A stretch of 64,000 nt of DNA from NCBI RefSeq assembly GCF_004379255.2, contig NC_056051.1, forward strand, positions 27,335,267 to 27,399,266, in the 5' to 3' direction. The notes under the pieces were generated by a model. That model saw only the letters and a list, made by a program, of their open reading frames with translations, did no database searches and was not told the origin of the DNA. Made by a program: the position numbers and the translations under genes. Below are positions 50,871 through 60,690 of the stretch, piece by piece. Source of the stretch: Salvia splendens. Its lineage: Eukaryota; Streptophyta; Magnoliopsida; Lamiales; Lamiaceae. The first letter of the stretch is position 1; each line of letters opens with the position of its first letter.

Positions 50871-51117
50871 TATTGATGAGTTAATGCTAAGAAGTAAAGA
50901 TAAACTGAAACAGAATTCACACACGAATGATTTGAAGAAAAACATTGCTCCTATAACACTCTTTGAATGAACTAAACTTCATCTTATTGATTCAATTTCA
51001 TGCTAAAGTGAAATAGTTTTCACTTTTCATTAACAAACATTAAACATTCTTAACGAAATTTTAGCTATGATAATATAGCTCAATGTATATACTATATAAA
51101 AGAATTCCCATTAGTAT

Positions 51118-51232
51118 TATTATTATTTTTTAATAGGCATATGAATATATATTTGAAGGTCGTGCTACGATGGACTCAAACTCGACCTTTTGGCCTCATG
51201 CATAACTACTCTACCGCTAGGCCAACTCAAAC
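51118..51232 (-). mobile_element. tRNA-derived SINE near the 3' end of RING copy C
   Basis: Minus-strand reading gives an A-box-like TGGCCTAGCGGTAGAG and, about 40 bases on, a B-box-like GTCGAGTTTGAGTCC, then an AT-rich tail. This is the usual plant tRNA-derived SINE head. Confidence 0.55.
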
Positions 51233-51510
51233 ACGTAAAAGAGTTTCCATTATTTCACTATTGTCAGCCTTTAATTTACTACTGCTTCACCTCCCTTTGG
51301 CACAACGGGCAATGCTGCAATATATAATAAAAATAAATTAATTCATTCATTATTCATAGTATTAGTATTATTTTTACATAAGGCCATCCGCAATGGGCGG
51401 ACGATGGCACGCCCGATGGCGCGCATCGTCCGCGCCATCGATCGTCCGCGCCCATTGCGGATACGGACGATAGGTCGCGGACGATCGTCGCGGCCGATAC
51501 TAAGGGCGCG

Positions 51511-51607
51511 GAGGATGGCGCGCCCGATGCCTATCGTCCGCGCCATCGTCCGCCCCATTGTGGCGTACACGGACGATGGCTGCGGACGATAGGCATCGGG
51601 CGCGCCA
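51511..51607. repeat. Long inverted repeat in the left subterminal region of the Harbinger element
   Basis: An arm of about 32 bases at 51511-51542 (contains GGCGCGCCCGATGCCTATCG) is repeated inverted at 51574-51607 (contains CGATAGGCATCGGGCGCGCC), separated by about 31 bases. It would form a strong hairpin. CCATCGTCC words recur throughout 51400-51655. Confidence 0.75.
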
Positions 51608-51673
51608 TCGTCCTCCCCATTGTGGCGTACACGGACGATAGGTCGCGGACGATGGCACGCGGTTTGGTTGTTT

Positions 51674-51681
51674 TATAAATA
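51674..51681 (+). promoter_or_regulatory. TATA box of the Harbinger ORF1 gene
   Basis: TATAAATA, 78 bp upstream of the ATG at 51752 and followed by a C/A/T-rich leader. Confidence 0.55.
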
Positions 51682-51766
51682 GAGTTCATTCGTTTTACAT
51701 TTCATTTCACAATTTCACTTTCGAAACTTACATTTACATAATTACTACGAAATGGCTTCAAGTCCA

Positions 51767-53180
51767 TGACAAACTCATAATTTAGGATGGTGTTGTGGGT
51801 AATGAGATGGTGATTTTGATGATTTAAGGTGTTTAATTTAGGTTTTTATCCACACATACACTAATTAGTGTTTTGACGAGTTTGTCGAGTGTTTGGAGCT
51901 AAAACAGGTGAAAATGACTTGAAAACGAGCTTGAAGGAAGAATCGCCCACTATATTATTCAAGTCATCCGCGCTTCAATGCGCGACTTTCGTATAATAGC
52001 CATAACTCTCTCATCCGGACTCCGATGGGGGCGTGCAAGATACTCACGCGAAGCCCTTTCGAAGACGAAGACAATGCTTTTGGAGGATTTCAGAGGAAAC
52101 GCCCGACCGGGCGATTTTTATGGGGAAAACGCCCGACCGGGCGTTTTAGTCACGAACTCCAGAAAATTTGCCCGACCGGGCATTTTGGCGACTTAAAATC
52201 GCCCGACCGGGCGATGTGTTCTGCGAGGCTTTACGTCTGTATTTCCGCCCCGGGTATAAAAGAGACCGAGGGTTTTCGTCTCCCACATCTCAGAGCCCCA
52301 ATCCTCCTCCCTCTACACATTCTTCCACTCCATCTCTCACACATAACTCATCCATCTTCCATTGGAGCGGAGCTCTGCAGATCCAGGCAAGAAACGATTG
52401 AAGATTGAAGATTCAACCTTGGGTTCTATCGATTTCTTTCATATCTAGTGCTATTATTCTTGTTTTTACTACTTGTCTATGAGTAGTTAAACATCATTTG
52501 TAGATTTGTTTGGTGAAAATTATTATGAATATGTTTTGATTGATTGAATTGAACCTTTTCCTAGCTCTTGTGATTATTTTGCTTGTTCTTGTGCTTTTAT
52601 TGTTCTTTTGTCTGGCCAACTTTAGAACTATGTTCGTTAACTAGATTAATCGAGAGATAGCTAGTTTTACGTGGTAAAAGGAACGAGTACAACACATAGG
52701 TTTATCTGCACTCGAGAGAGGGGACCCTTTGTGAGGGCTTGAGTCTTAGGAACCATAAGGAGTTAGAATCTAATCTATTGGAAGGAGACTTTGATAGTTA
52801 GAGTCTAATCTACTGGATAAGTGCACTCGAGAGAGGGCTTATCTTAGAATCACGACTTTCCTAATAATCCTGGAGACACTTATAGGTAAAGGTTTTGTGA
52901 GATCAATCATCACTAGGTCGTAGTAGTCGTATCCTAAAACTCTACATTCTTTAGCCTGCTTTGTCTATTTTATTTTATTTTTATATTTGTTCATATTTAT
53001 GTCAAGTTTATAAAATCAAAAACAAAATTCTCCGTGTCTCTAAATAGTATATGACGCTTAGTATATGATAGCCAGTTGCAATCTTATTCCCTGTGTTCGA
53101 TATCCGGTACTGACCTTTAGCTATACTAGATCTACCCTGTATGCTTGCAGGTATTTTTAGTGCTAATAAATAGTGCATCA
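51767..53180 (+). repeat. 5' LTR of the 51.8-56.2 kb element
   Basis: Contains four GCCCGACCGGGC near-palindromes at 52101, 52131, 52170 and 52201 (spacing 30, 39 and 31), and then a TATA box, TATAAAAG, at 52255-52262. The CT-rich stretch after it fits a transcription start near 52285. Overlapping short ORFs across this region are not genes. Confidence 0.93.
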
Positions 53181-54835
53181 AGTTTTTGGCGCCGTTGCCG
53201 GGGAATATTATTGCTTTAAGCTGATATTGTAGAACGGTTGATAATACTAATTTAGAGTTTAATATCTTGTATAGTTTATTGTGATTTTTTTTTCTCTTTA
53301 TCTGTTTTTACAAGGGTTGCTATTTGAGGAGAGCACGGAGCACAATAATGGATTACCCTCCGCTCCTGTACAAAAGGCATCCTAAAGGAAATCCCGAGAA
53401 TGGGGGTTAACTTTTGAGCTTCAAAGAACGTCAAGCTAAAGACGTTAACCAAGCGCTTGTTGGGAGGCAACCCAACATCGGTATCATTTTTATCTTTTTT
53501 GTTTTAGTTTAATGTGTTTTCTTAGTTTACTCATGTCCATACCGACTTTACAAACTTATTCTTAATTTAATTTTGAATAAGTTTGGGGGGATGAAGTGGT
53601 GGACCGTGAGTTTAGTTGTTTTTGCTTGTTTTTGTTAATTTTTTTTAATAATCCCGGGGTGAATCTTGTCATGAGCATAACAAAGAAAATTTAGAAATAC
53701 TCATGTTTAGGAACATCAGACCGAGTTGCCTACGATTAAATGTTTGTGTTGATTGAGTTGACTTGATGCATTGATTTGAAGGTTTAGTGAAAATGTGCAT
53801 AAATAATGAATTGCTTGTTTGCCTTGAATCTTGCATAAACCTTGTGAGACTTGAGCCATAGATTTCTTTCTTGTGTGATTTATCTGTATTCATGTATTTG
53901 TTTCTAGAATTTGCTCATAGTCTGCTTAAGTCTGCAAAGTGTTTAAATGATAAAAGAGGACGTTAGGCCATCCTTCTTAGCTACTTTATATATCCAAATT
54001 ATTGACCTTACTCAAAATATTTTTCCTAGCTAACCATTTTGAGCCTTTAAAGCCTTTTTCTTTGAAAGCTAAATAAAGGGGAATATTCATACACTCTTGA
54101 AGAAAGTTAGTTCATATCTAGTGAAAAGAGTCGGAGAGATAAGGTAGAAAGAAAAGTAGTGTGCTTACTTGTGAAAAGTGCATAGACATCTGTGGTTTGA
54201 ATAAGATAATTGGCCGTGCACAAGAAAAAAAAAAGAAGAGAGGATGTGCAAAAGAAAAAAAAAGGGAAAATAAAAAAAAAATCAAAGGAATTTGGGAAGT
54301 GAGAAGAAATTTAGACTAAGTCTAGAATTTACTGAGATATGAATTGTTGGTGGGGTGCTAAGTTTGATGTAGTAGAAATTGATCACTTTTGCTATGTTTG
54401 GGTTTAGTCACTTTTTAGCCATATTTCCTCACCTTACCAAAAAGCCTACATTATAACCTTAAATAAAGACCTTTCGGATTTTTGATTTTAATCACATAAA
54501 GTAGAGGAGAGATTAGACTTCGAGCAAGCCTATGGTAAACTTTGCATGTTGCATGATCTGAGAGCATATACTTTTTCCAATATACACTTTGTGAGTGAGT
54601 GATAAACACACTTCTAAACACTTGTGAGCGCATGTACTTCAAGGTGATCAACGAGCTAGTAATGAAAATGCACTAATAAGCTTTGCTTGATTTGATTTGT
54701 ATTCTTGTCAAACTCTTTATTTCTTGTTACAATTTTTGAGGCAACTATGAAGTCTAGTTCTTAGCATCCGTGTTTCTTTATTAGTTTTTCTCTTATTTTG
54801 TTTGAGGACAAACAAATATGCAAGTTTGGGGGAGT
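53181..54835 (+). other. Internal region of the young LTR element
   Basis: Non-coding as far as I can see. After the primer site it carries the hairpin GTTGGGAGGCAACCCAAC (53459-53476), preceded by GACGTTAACCAAGCGCTT. An internal purine tract AAGTTTGGGGGG lies near 53579-53590, poly-A/G runs at about 54220-54290, and GAGGACAAACAA just before the terminal purine tract. Confidence 0.7.
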
Positions 54836-56249
54836 TGACAAACTCATAATTTAGGATGGTGTTGTGGGTAATGAGATGGTGATTTTGATGATTTAAGGTG
54901 TTTAATTTAGGTTTTTATCCACACATACACTAATTAGTGTTTTGACGAGTTTGTCGAGTGTTTGGAGCTAAAACAGGTGAAAATGACTTGAAAACGAGCT
55001 TGAAGGAAGAATCGCCCACTATATTATTCAAGTCATCCGCGCTTCAATGCGCGACTTTCGTATAATAGCCATAACTCTCTCATCCGGACTCCGATGGGGG
55101 CGTGCAAGATACTCACGCGAAGCCCTTTCGAAGACGAAGACAATGCTTTTGGAGGATTTCAGAGGAAACGCCCGACCGGGCGATTTTTATGGGGAAAACG
55201 CCCGACCGGGCGTTTTAGTCGCGAACTCCAGAAAATTTGCCCGACCGGGCATTTTGGCGACTTAAAATCGCCCGACCGGGCGATGTGTTCTGCGAGGCTT
55301 TACGTCTGTATTTCCGCCCCGGGTATAAAAGAGACCGAGGGTTTTCGTCTCCCACATCTCAGAGCCCCAATCCTCCTCCCTCTACACATTCTTCCACTCC
55401 ATCTCTCACACATAACTCATCCATCTTCCATTGGAGCGGAGCTCTGCAGATCCAGGCAAGAAACGATTGAAGATTGAAGATTCAACCTTGGGTTCTATCG
55501 ATTTCTTTCATATCTAGTGCTATTATTCTTGTTTTTACTACTTGTCTATGAGTAGTTAAACATCATTTGTAGATTTGTTTGGTGAAAATTATTATGAATA
55601 TGTTTTGATTGATTGAATTGAACCTTTTCCTAGCTCTTGTGATTATTTTGCTTGTTCTTGTGCTTTTATTGTTCTTTTGTCTGGCCAACTTTAGAACTAT
55701 GTTCGTTAACTAGATTAATCGAGAGATAGCTAGTTTTACGTGGTAAAAGGAACGAGTACAACACATAGGTTTATCTGCACTCGAGAGAGGGGACCCTTTG
55801 TGAGGGCTTGAGTCTTAGGAACCATAAGGAGTTAGAATCTAATCTATTGGAAGGAGACTTTGATAGTTAGAGTCTAATCTACTGGATAAGTGCACTCGAG
55901 AGAGGGCTTATCTTAGAATCACGACTTTCCTAATAATCCTGGAGACACTTATAGGTAAAGGTTTTGTGAGATCAATCATCACTAGGTCGTAGTAGTCGTA
56001 TCCTAAAACTCTACATTCTTTAGCCTGCTTTGTCTATTTTATTTTATTTTTATATTTGTTCATATTTATGTCAAGTTTATAAAATCAAAAACAAAATTCT
56101 CCGTGTCTCTAAATAGTATATGACGCTTAGTATATGATAGCCAGTTGCAATCTTATTCCCTGTGTTCGATATCCGGTACTGACCTTTAGCTATACTAGAT
56201 CTACCCTGTATGCTTGCAGGTATTTTTAGTGCTAATAAATAGTGCATCA
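54836..56249 (+). repeat. 3' LTR of the 51.8-56.2 kb element
   Basis: Near-identical to the 5' LTR. Palindromes at 55170, 55200, 55239 and 55270. TATAAAAG at 55324-55331 reads toward the downstream ORF1 body, so this LTR could drive it. Confidence 0.93.
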
Positions 56250-57466
56250 GTCCAAATAGTCCTATGTTTAGTGGAGATGCGCGTTGGCCGGGTACAGAAC
56301 CCGGCCAATATCGTTCGTTCGACACCAACGCCCAATACGATCCCGATTTCAGTACGGACTCGTATGGGTTGTCGGACATGGAGCCGTCTCCAACCCGACC
56401 AGTCGCCCCCTCCCGACGTGACGCCGCAGCGGCCGATCCCGACCCCGCCGCGACCGCTTCCGCCCCAGCCAAAAAGAAGCGGAACCGGCAGCGGGCGCAG
56501 AAGTTGCCGCCTCCCGGTGATTGCGATGAGTACGCCCCCGGTCGTACAAACTACACCGACGAGGAAACTCTCATTTTGGCCCGGTGTTGGGTAGATATAT
56601 CGGAAGATCCGATATTCGCGAACAACCAGAGGCAGTTCGCGTACTGGGAGCGCATCGCCGACCTCTACAATGCGGCCAAGCCGCCGAACGCGTACAAGCG
56701 CAAGCGTGAGCAACTCCGCAAGCACTGGGATCAAGTGAAGAAGCAAGTGAACTTGTACGCGGCGGAGTTCGAGAAGTGCGCGCGGGCACAGGGGAGCGGC
56801 GAGAGCTGGGAAGACGTGCGTGCTAAAGCGATATTGTCGTACCGGTCGATGTTCGGCGAGTTCAAGCACGAGGCCATCTGGACGCTTTTGAGGGACAAGC
56901 AGAAATTCCAAGGTGGAATTCTGCACACTAGTGCGCCAAAGAGGATGAAGACCACCGAAGTTGGTGGTTACACGAGCAGCGGCAGCGGCAATCAACCGGT
57001 TGACCTCAACCGGTTGTACGTGGACGACAGCGGTTCCGGCACACCGATGTCCTCCCAACGTCCTCCCGGCGTCAAGGCTGCGAAGGCCAAAGGGAAGGCG
57101 GCCGCGACCTCATCCTCGACCGCTGCAACCCCACCTCCGCTCCCGGAAATGCTCCCGCCCCAGGCAGCCGAAGTGTATTCGTCGTTGGCGACAGCGTCGA
57201 TGGCGAGGACGTTGTTGGAGACGCACAAGGCCCTCAAGAAGTGTACCGACCCCGACGAAGCCGAATACCTCCGGGCATTGATAGATGAACTGCGTCGGAA
57301 GTTGGGAATTGCACCGACTTAGTTTTTTTTTTTGTAAGTTGAACGGTGTAACTTCTTTTTTTATTAATGTGTCCCCGTTTGTTATTTCGACCTTTTTATT
57401 TACTCGTTATTAATTGTTAGTTGAAAACATTTAAATCAATTAAACAAATAAATAAAATGATGATGT

Positions 57467-57569
57467 GGCGCGCCATAGGGCGCGCCTTAGGGCGCGCCTT
57501 AGGGCGCCCCACTGCAGGTGGGGAGGTAGGAGGATAAAACTGCTGACGTGGCGCGCCATAGGGCGCGCC
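57467..57569. repeat. Subterminal GGCGCGCC array at the right end of the Harbinger element
   Basis: GGCGCGCC occurs five times (57467, 57479, 57491, 57550, 57562), mostly in the context ATAGGGCGCGCCTTAGG. The left subterminal region has two more copies. These may be binding sites for ORF1 or transposase. Confidence 0.7.
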
Positions 57570-58145
57570 TTAGGGCGCCCCATTGCTAATGCCCTAAGAA
57601 TATAGTATAACACTAACTTCTTGATTTCCAGCCACTTGATGATACAACTCGGAATGAAAAAAATGTTTACAAGGCAAAGTGATGACTTTATCTCCCTTCT
57701 TATATTCAGCATAACATATTACACACCTTCAAAACAACAAAGGGTACATGTATGAAGATTCCCAATCCCTATTTTGAGCCAATAAAAATAAGTTAAATGG
57801 AGTGTATAAATATACTATACTAGGATATATATAGTAGGTAGTTGTATTCAAATATACAATTTGAAACTCATCTTTTCCAAGTTCTTGAAGAAAAGAAAAC
57901 ACAGTGACAAAGCTAATATACGTAAATAATATTTTTAAAAGGAAGCTAATAATCAAATTTATATGAACTTAGAAATAGTTTTTTAGTTGAGGAAATCATA
58001 CTGGTTTTTTTCTTTTGACTTAATTTTGTACTTGGAACTTGGTAACTTGGAGAGGGCTTTCTGTGACAATCCTTCGTTTACTTGTCCAACGTCATAAAAT
58101 TGCTAATTAAGACAAATAAATTTAATTAGGAAAAAATTATTAATA

Positions 58146-58326
58146 CTATCTTCGTCCATAAAAAATAGTCATGCTTTTTCTATTTTGGATGTCTATCAAA
58201 ATTAGTCTCTATCTATTTATAAAGCTTTTTATGTTCAATTTTCTATTAGCAATATCATTTTTTTTATCTGTCTTATTTTACTATTTTGCATCTACAACCA
58301 AGGCTATTTTTTGTGGACATAGGTAG
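58146..58326. mobile_element. MITE in intron 3 of RING copy C
   Basis: Ends CTATCTTCGTCCATAAAAAA and TTTTTTGTGGACATAGGTAG are inverted, with TA borders. It occupies the same intron position as the copy at 49347 in copy B, so the insertion predates their separation. Confidence 0.65.
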
Positions 58327-58439
58327 TATATGTATCAAGATCCCCCATTCCCCAATTTGCAGAATTTTTTGAAATTACGATTTTACCCACTATAAAACTA
58401 ACTATTTATTATACCGGATGATTTTTCACCTCCCCCAGC

Positions 58440-58600
58440 TCCTGGATCCAGGCCAGTGAATCCCCACTAGCCCTAGGGGAAATTAATCCCCAAGCTGCGC
58501 CTCCCAAGGGTCGAACACATGACCTCTAGGATGGCGCGGTATCCTTGCCTCCCTCCTCAATCACTTGAGCTAAGGGGCTTGGATATCGCATGCATTGAGC
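58440..58600 (-). mobile_element. tRNA-derived SINE in RING copy C
   Basis: On the minus strand a TTAGCTCAAGTGATTGAG A-box-like segment is followed about 40 bases later by GGTCATGTGTTCGACCC (B box). It replaces the region where exons 2 and 3 should be. Confidence 0.6.
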
Positions 58601-59127
58601 GTTGACTACTTGATGATGACGTAAACGATACTTATATATATATATATACATCCCTATATATATACACACGTATACTGAGTTCCATCGAACCTGTTGTGTT
58701 AGACCATGTGGAACCGGATAAGAAAAAATCCACTCGACAAATTGAGCTGCTGATGAACCAATATTCCATATCTCATTTCCGGCCATTCCAAGATCAAATC
58801 CTCATGAATTATATAACAAAATGTTTTTCAATGATGCTATATATATACAAGCATGCATGAGTGTATGTATTATTGTGTTGAATGGTTTCAATGCAACATC
58901 TAATACATAATTACAAATATCATAGATGCAAATTCTCTGTTAATGCAATTAACTAAATATATAGTTGACTACAAATTAACTCAATAATGTCGTTAAATCT
59001 AGTTTCCATGCTGTTATTACATATATAGAATTAAGCTCACGCATGAATTATTAAAATATATATTCTCTAAATTCGCCCATTATAATTTATAATAGAACCA
59101 CATGCTATTATATGGAGTATATGCATA

Positions 59128-59345
59128 TGAACAATCTTGGAGTTGTATATATTGTCCGGGTTTATACCTAGAATTAATTTCTTGTTTATTATTTTAATCC
59201 TTTCGTAGTTAGACAAGTTTTCTGTGATTATTAATTGTCTGATGTCTACATTTTATGGTTGCTTTTTTCTTTCTAATTCTTGAAGCTCGTCTTGCATTGG
59301 GCTATAATATGATTTGCTTTCTTCCTTTTATCACGAGTCCTTGTG
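59128..59345 (+). pseudogene. SPINDLY relic with exon 7 end and parts of introns 7 and 9
   Basis: AACAATCTTGGAGTTGTATA followed by TATTGTCCGGGTTTATACCTAGAATT matches the end of SPY exon 7 and the start of its intron (38101-38150), with the splice CAG|GT changed to CGG|GT. Next come intron 9 words (CTTGAAGCTCGTCTTGCATTGGGC, TCACGAGTCCTTGTGTTGA). It is the clearest evidence that SPY itself was duplicated with the RING gene. Confidence 0.8.
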
Positions 59346-59535
59346 TTGACGTGGTATTTTGTGGCCCATAAGTGAACAGGCCCATTAATTTATTTGTGTT
59401 GCCTTGTTCCATGGAGCCAACAAGTGTCCCCAATCCCCATATTTTTTGGCCCAAAATATATGGACCCATTTTCTTTTTCATATTTTATGTGTATTTAGTT
59501 TTTATATTATAAATGGGGGTTTTGCAATATAGTAA

Positions 59536-60177
59536 GGTCATGTTTGGTTGATGTGAAAGTAAAATTGACAAGGAAAATGATTCCTAAGAAAATGAATCAC
59601 AGGAATATGATTCCTAATAACTTTACTTTCATGTGTTTGGAAATATCAAAATTTTAAACTTTATATTTGATTTAAATATCAAACTAAAAATATACTAATT
59701 ATTCTTTTATTTATAAAAATGAATAATAATATAAAATTTTTAATAAATTATTAAATACAAATAATAATTATTATATTATTATATTTATTATTACGATGTA
59801 TAGTTTAAATATGGATTATTCATCATAATATAAAATAATTATAATAAATATGATTATTATTATATTTAAAAATATTATAATTGAATAAATTTTATAATTC
59901 AAAATTTTCGTACAACTTTATTGATTAATTATTAATTTATAAAATAATAATAATTTATTATTATTATTATTATATGATTTATATTATATAATCATATTTT
60001 AATTGTTTAATAAATTAATAATAATAATAATAATAACAATTATATATAAAAATTATAATAATATAGTTATAAATATTATAATTTTAATTATAGTTATTTA
60101 TTATACTGAAATGATATGATTTATAATTTTAAATTATTTTGAAAACATTGTAATTAATAATAATAATAATAATAATA

Positions 60178-60221
<44 letters not shown>

Positions 60222-60442
60222 CTATACTATATTGCATTAAATATTTAAGAATCCTAAAACTGGGAAAAAGAATACTTAAGAAAAGTTAGGATTCAGAATC
60301 CTGGAAAGTTGTACTAACTTTCCTTGTTCTCGGATTTTGATTACTTTCCCACTTTGATTAAAAACCAAAACAAACACGTGAATTTAAAATTTAAGGAATC
60401 AGATTACTTTCTCAGACAGAATCCTGACAATCAAACATGGCC
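59536..60442. mobile_element. Tourist-like (Harbinger) MITE with TAA target duplication
   Basis: Ends GGTCATGTTTGGTTG and CAATCAAACATGGCC are inverted with one mismatch. TAA flanks both sides (59533-59535, 60443-60445). Complementarity continues inward (AAAATGATTCCTAAG / GGAATC...). The centre is nearly pure AT with (AAT)n at about 60154-60218. It split the SPY 3' tail relic. Confidence 0.75.
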
Positions 60443-60445
60443 TAA

Positions 60446-60690
60446 GGACCAGGAGGTATGGCCCAAAAAAACATTATTGAGTTTTTATATTTAGAAATGT
60501 TTTTTCATACGTCCTGATTAGATTTTTTTTTTGCAATATATAAGGTTATTGTTGGAGCAGGTAAAATACAAACATATAAATCAAGCCATGTAAATTTTAC
60601 ATAAATTTGATAAATGTATATATAGTTGGATGTATGTAAGTAGTATATAAAAGAGTTTGAGCCACCAAAAGTATATATAGTAGAAACATT
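60446..60690 (+). pseudogene. Relic of the SPINDLY 3' tail before RING copy D
   Basis: TTTGCAATATATAAGGTTATTGTTGGAGCAGGTAAAAT and AAACATATAAATCAA recur from the SPY 3' region (about 44600-44680). The left half of the same relic (ATTATAAATGGGGGTTTTGCAATATAG) lies at 59505-59535, left of the MITE. Confidence 0.65.

Larger units (their letters stand above)
51767..56249 (+). mobile_element. Complete, very young non-autonomous LTR retrotransposon
   Basis: Two 1,414-bp LTRs (51767-53180, 54836-56249) begin TGACAAACTC and end GTGCATCA. They are flanked by GTCCA on both sides (51762-51766, 56250-56254). I find one difference between them (52152 A, 55221 G). The primer-binding site TGGCGCCGTTGCCGGGG is at 53187-53203, matching plant tRNA-Asp. 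The polypurine tract AAGTTTGGGGGAG is at 54822-54834. The 1,655-bp interior has no gag or pol ORF. It is LARD-like and in need of a helper. It inserted into the fifth codon of the Harbinger ORF1. Confidence 0.95.
51752..57322 (+). pseudogene. Harbinger ORF1 (MYB/trihelix-like protein), split at codon 5 by the LTR element
   Basis: The first five codons lie at 51752-51766 and the frame resumes after the LTR element and its target duplication at 56255, running uninterrupted to a TAG at 57322. The body from the next Met (56264) is 352 aa. It begins with a Pro/Ala/Lys-rich linker. A MYB/trihelix-type domain follows at about residues 90-215 of that body (YTDEETLILARCWVDISEDP, QRQFAYWERIADLYNA, LRKHWDQVKKQVNLYAAEFE), then a Ser/Ala-rich linker and a C-terminal helix pair (TDPDEAEYLRALIDELRRKL). 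Proteins of this type partner the Harbinger transposase and help bind the element ends. Apart from the insertion no damage is visible. The Met at 56264 could still give a near-full protein if transcribed from the LTR, which is speculation. Confidence 0.8.
51382..57594 (+). mobile_element. Harbinger-type element in RING copy C, interrupted by an LTR retrotransposon
   Basis: Ends GGCCATCCGCAATGGG and CCCATTGCTAATGCCC are inverted with three mismatches. TAA flanks both (51379-51381, 57595-57597). Without the nested LTR element it is about 1.73 kb. It carries one gene (ORF1) and no transposase, so it is non-autonomous. Both subterminal regions are very GC-rich and repetitive (see 51511-51607 and 57467-57569). 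The AT-rich surroundings make this composition stand out. Confidence 0.85.
51279..58786 (-). pseudogene. BIG BROTHER-like RING-H2 pseudogene, copy C, split by transposons
   Basis: Exon 1 is at 58786-58691 (Met to LTQQ), exon 4 at 58102-58002, the RING exon at about 57726-57617, and the last exon at 51314-51279 (CPLCQREVKQ, stop). Exons 2 and 3 are absent, and a SINE lies where they would be. The RING exon keeps LPCKHFFHSE, but an extra T after GAG shifts the frame through the TKWL part. A 6.2-kb Harbinger element with a nested LTR retrotransposon sits in intron 5 between the RING exon and the last exon. It shares a 12-bp exon 4 deletion and an intron 3 MITE with copy B. Confidence 0.85.

Noticed and set aside
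51343..51592. Arg-rich ORFs on both strands
   Set aside because: They are by-products of the GC-rich CCATCGTCC-type subterminal repeats of the Harbinger element.
52101..52212. Regularly spaced GCCCGACCGGGC repeats as a CRISPR-like array
   Set aside because: The units are only 12 bp palindromes, there are just four, they sit within a retrotransposon LTR, and the genome is a plant's.
52025..52408. 127-codon ORF (and its twin at 55094-55477) as a gene
   Set aside because: It lies wholly inside the LTRs, overlaps the TATA box and probable transcription start, has no family resemblance, and overlapping frames of similar length are open too.
56201..57058. 285-codon minus-strand ORF opposite Harbinger ORF1
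   Set aside because: A long antisense shadow caused by GC-rich codon use in ORF1. It shows no domain.
57440..57712. 90-codon minus-strand ORF
   Set aside because: It is the broken RING exon of copy C running into the end of the Harbinger element, not a separate gene.
51150..58590. Pol III A/B-box segments (49686, 51171, 58509) as tRNA genes
   Set aside because: No cloverleaf or acceptor stem can be formed. Sequence beyond the boxes is SINE-like.
58526..58786. 86-codon minus-strand ORF as an intact small gene
   Set aside because: Only its first 32 codons are RING copy C exon 1. The rest is intron and SINE sequence read through.
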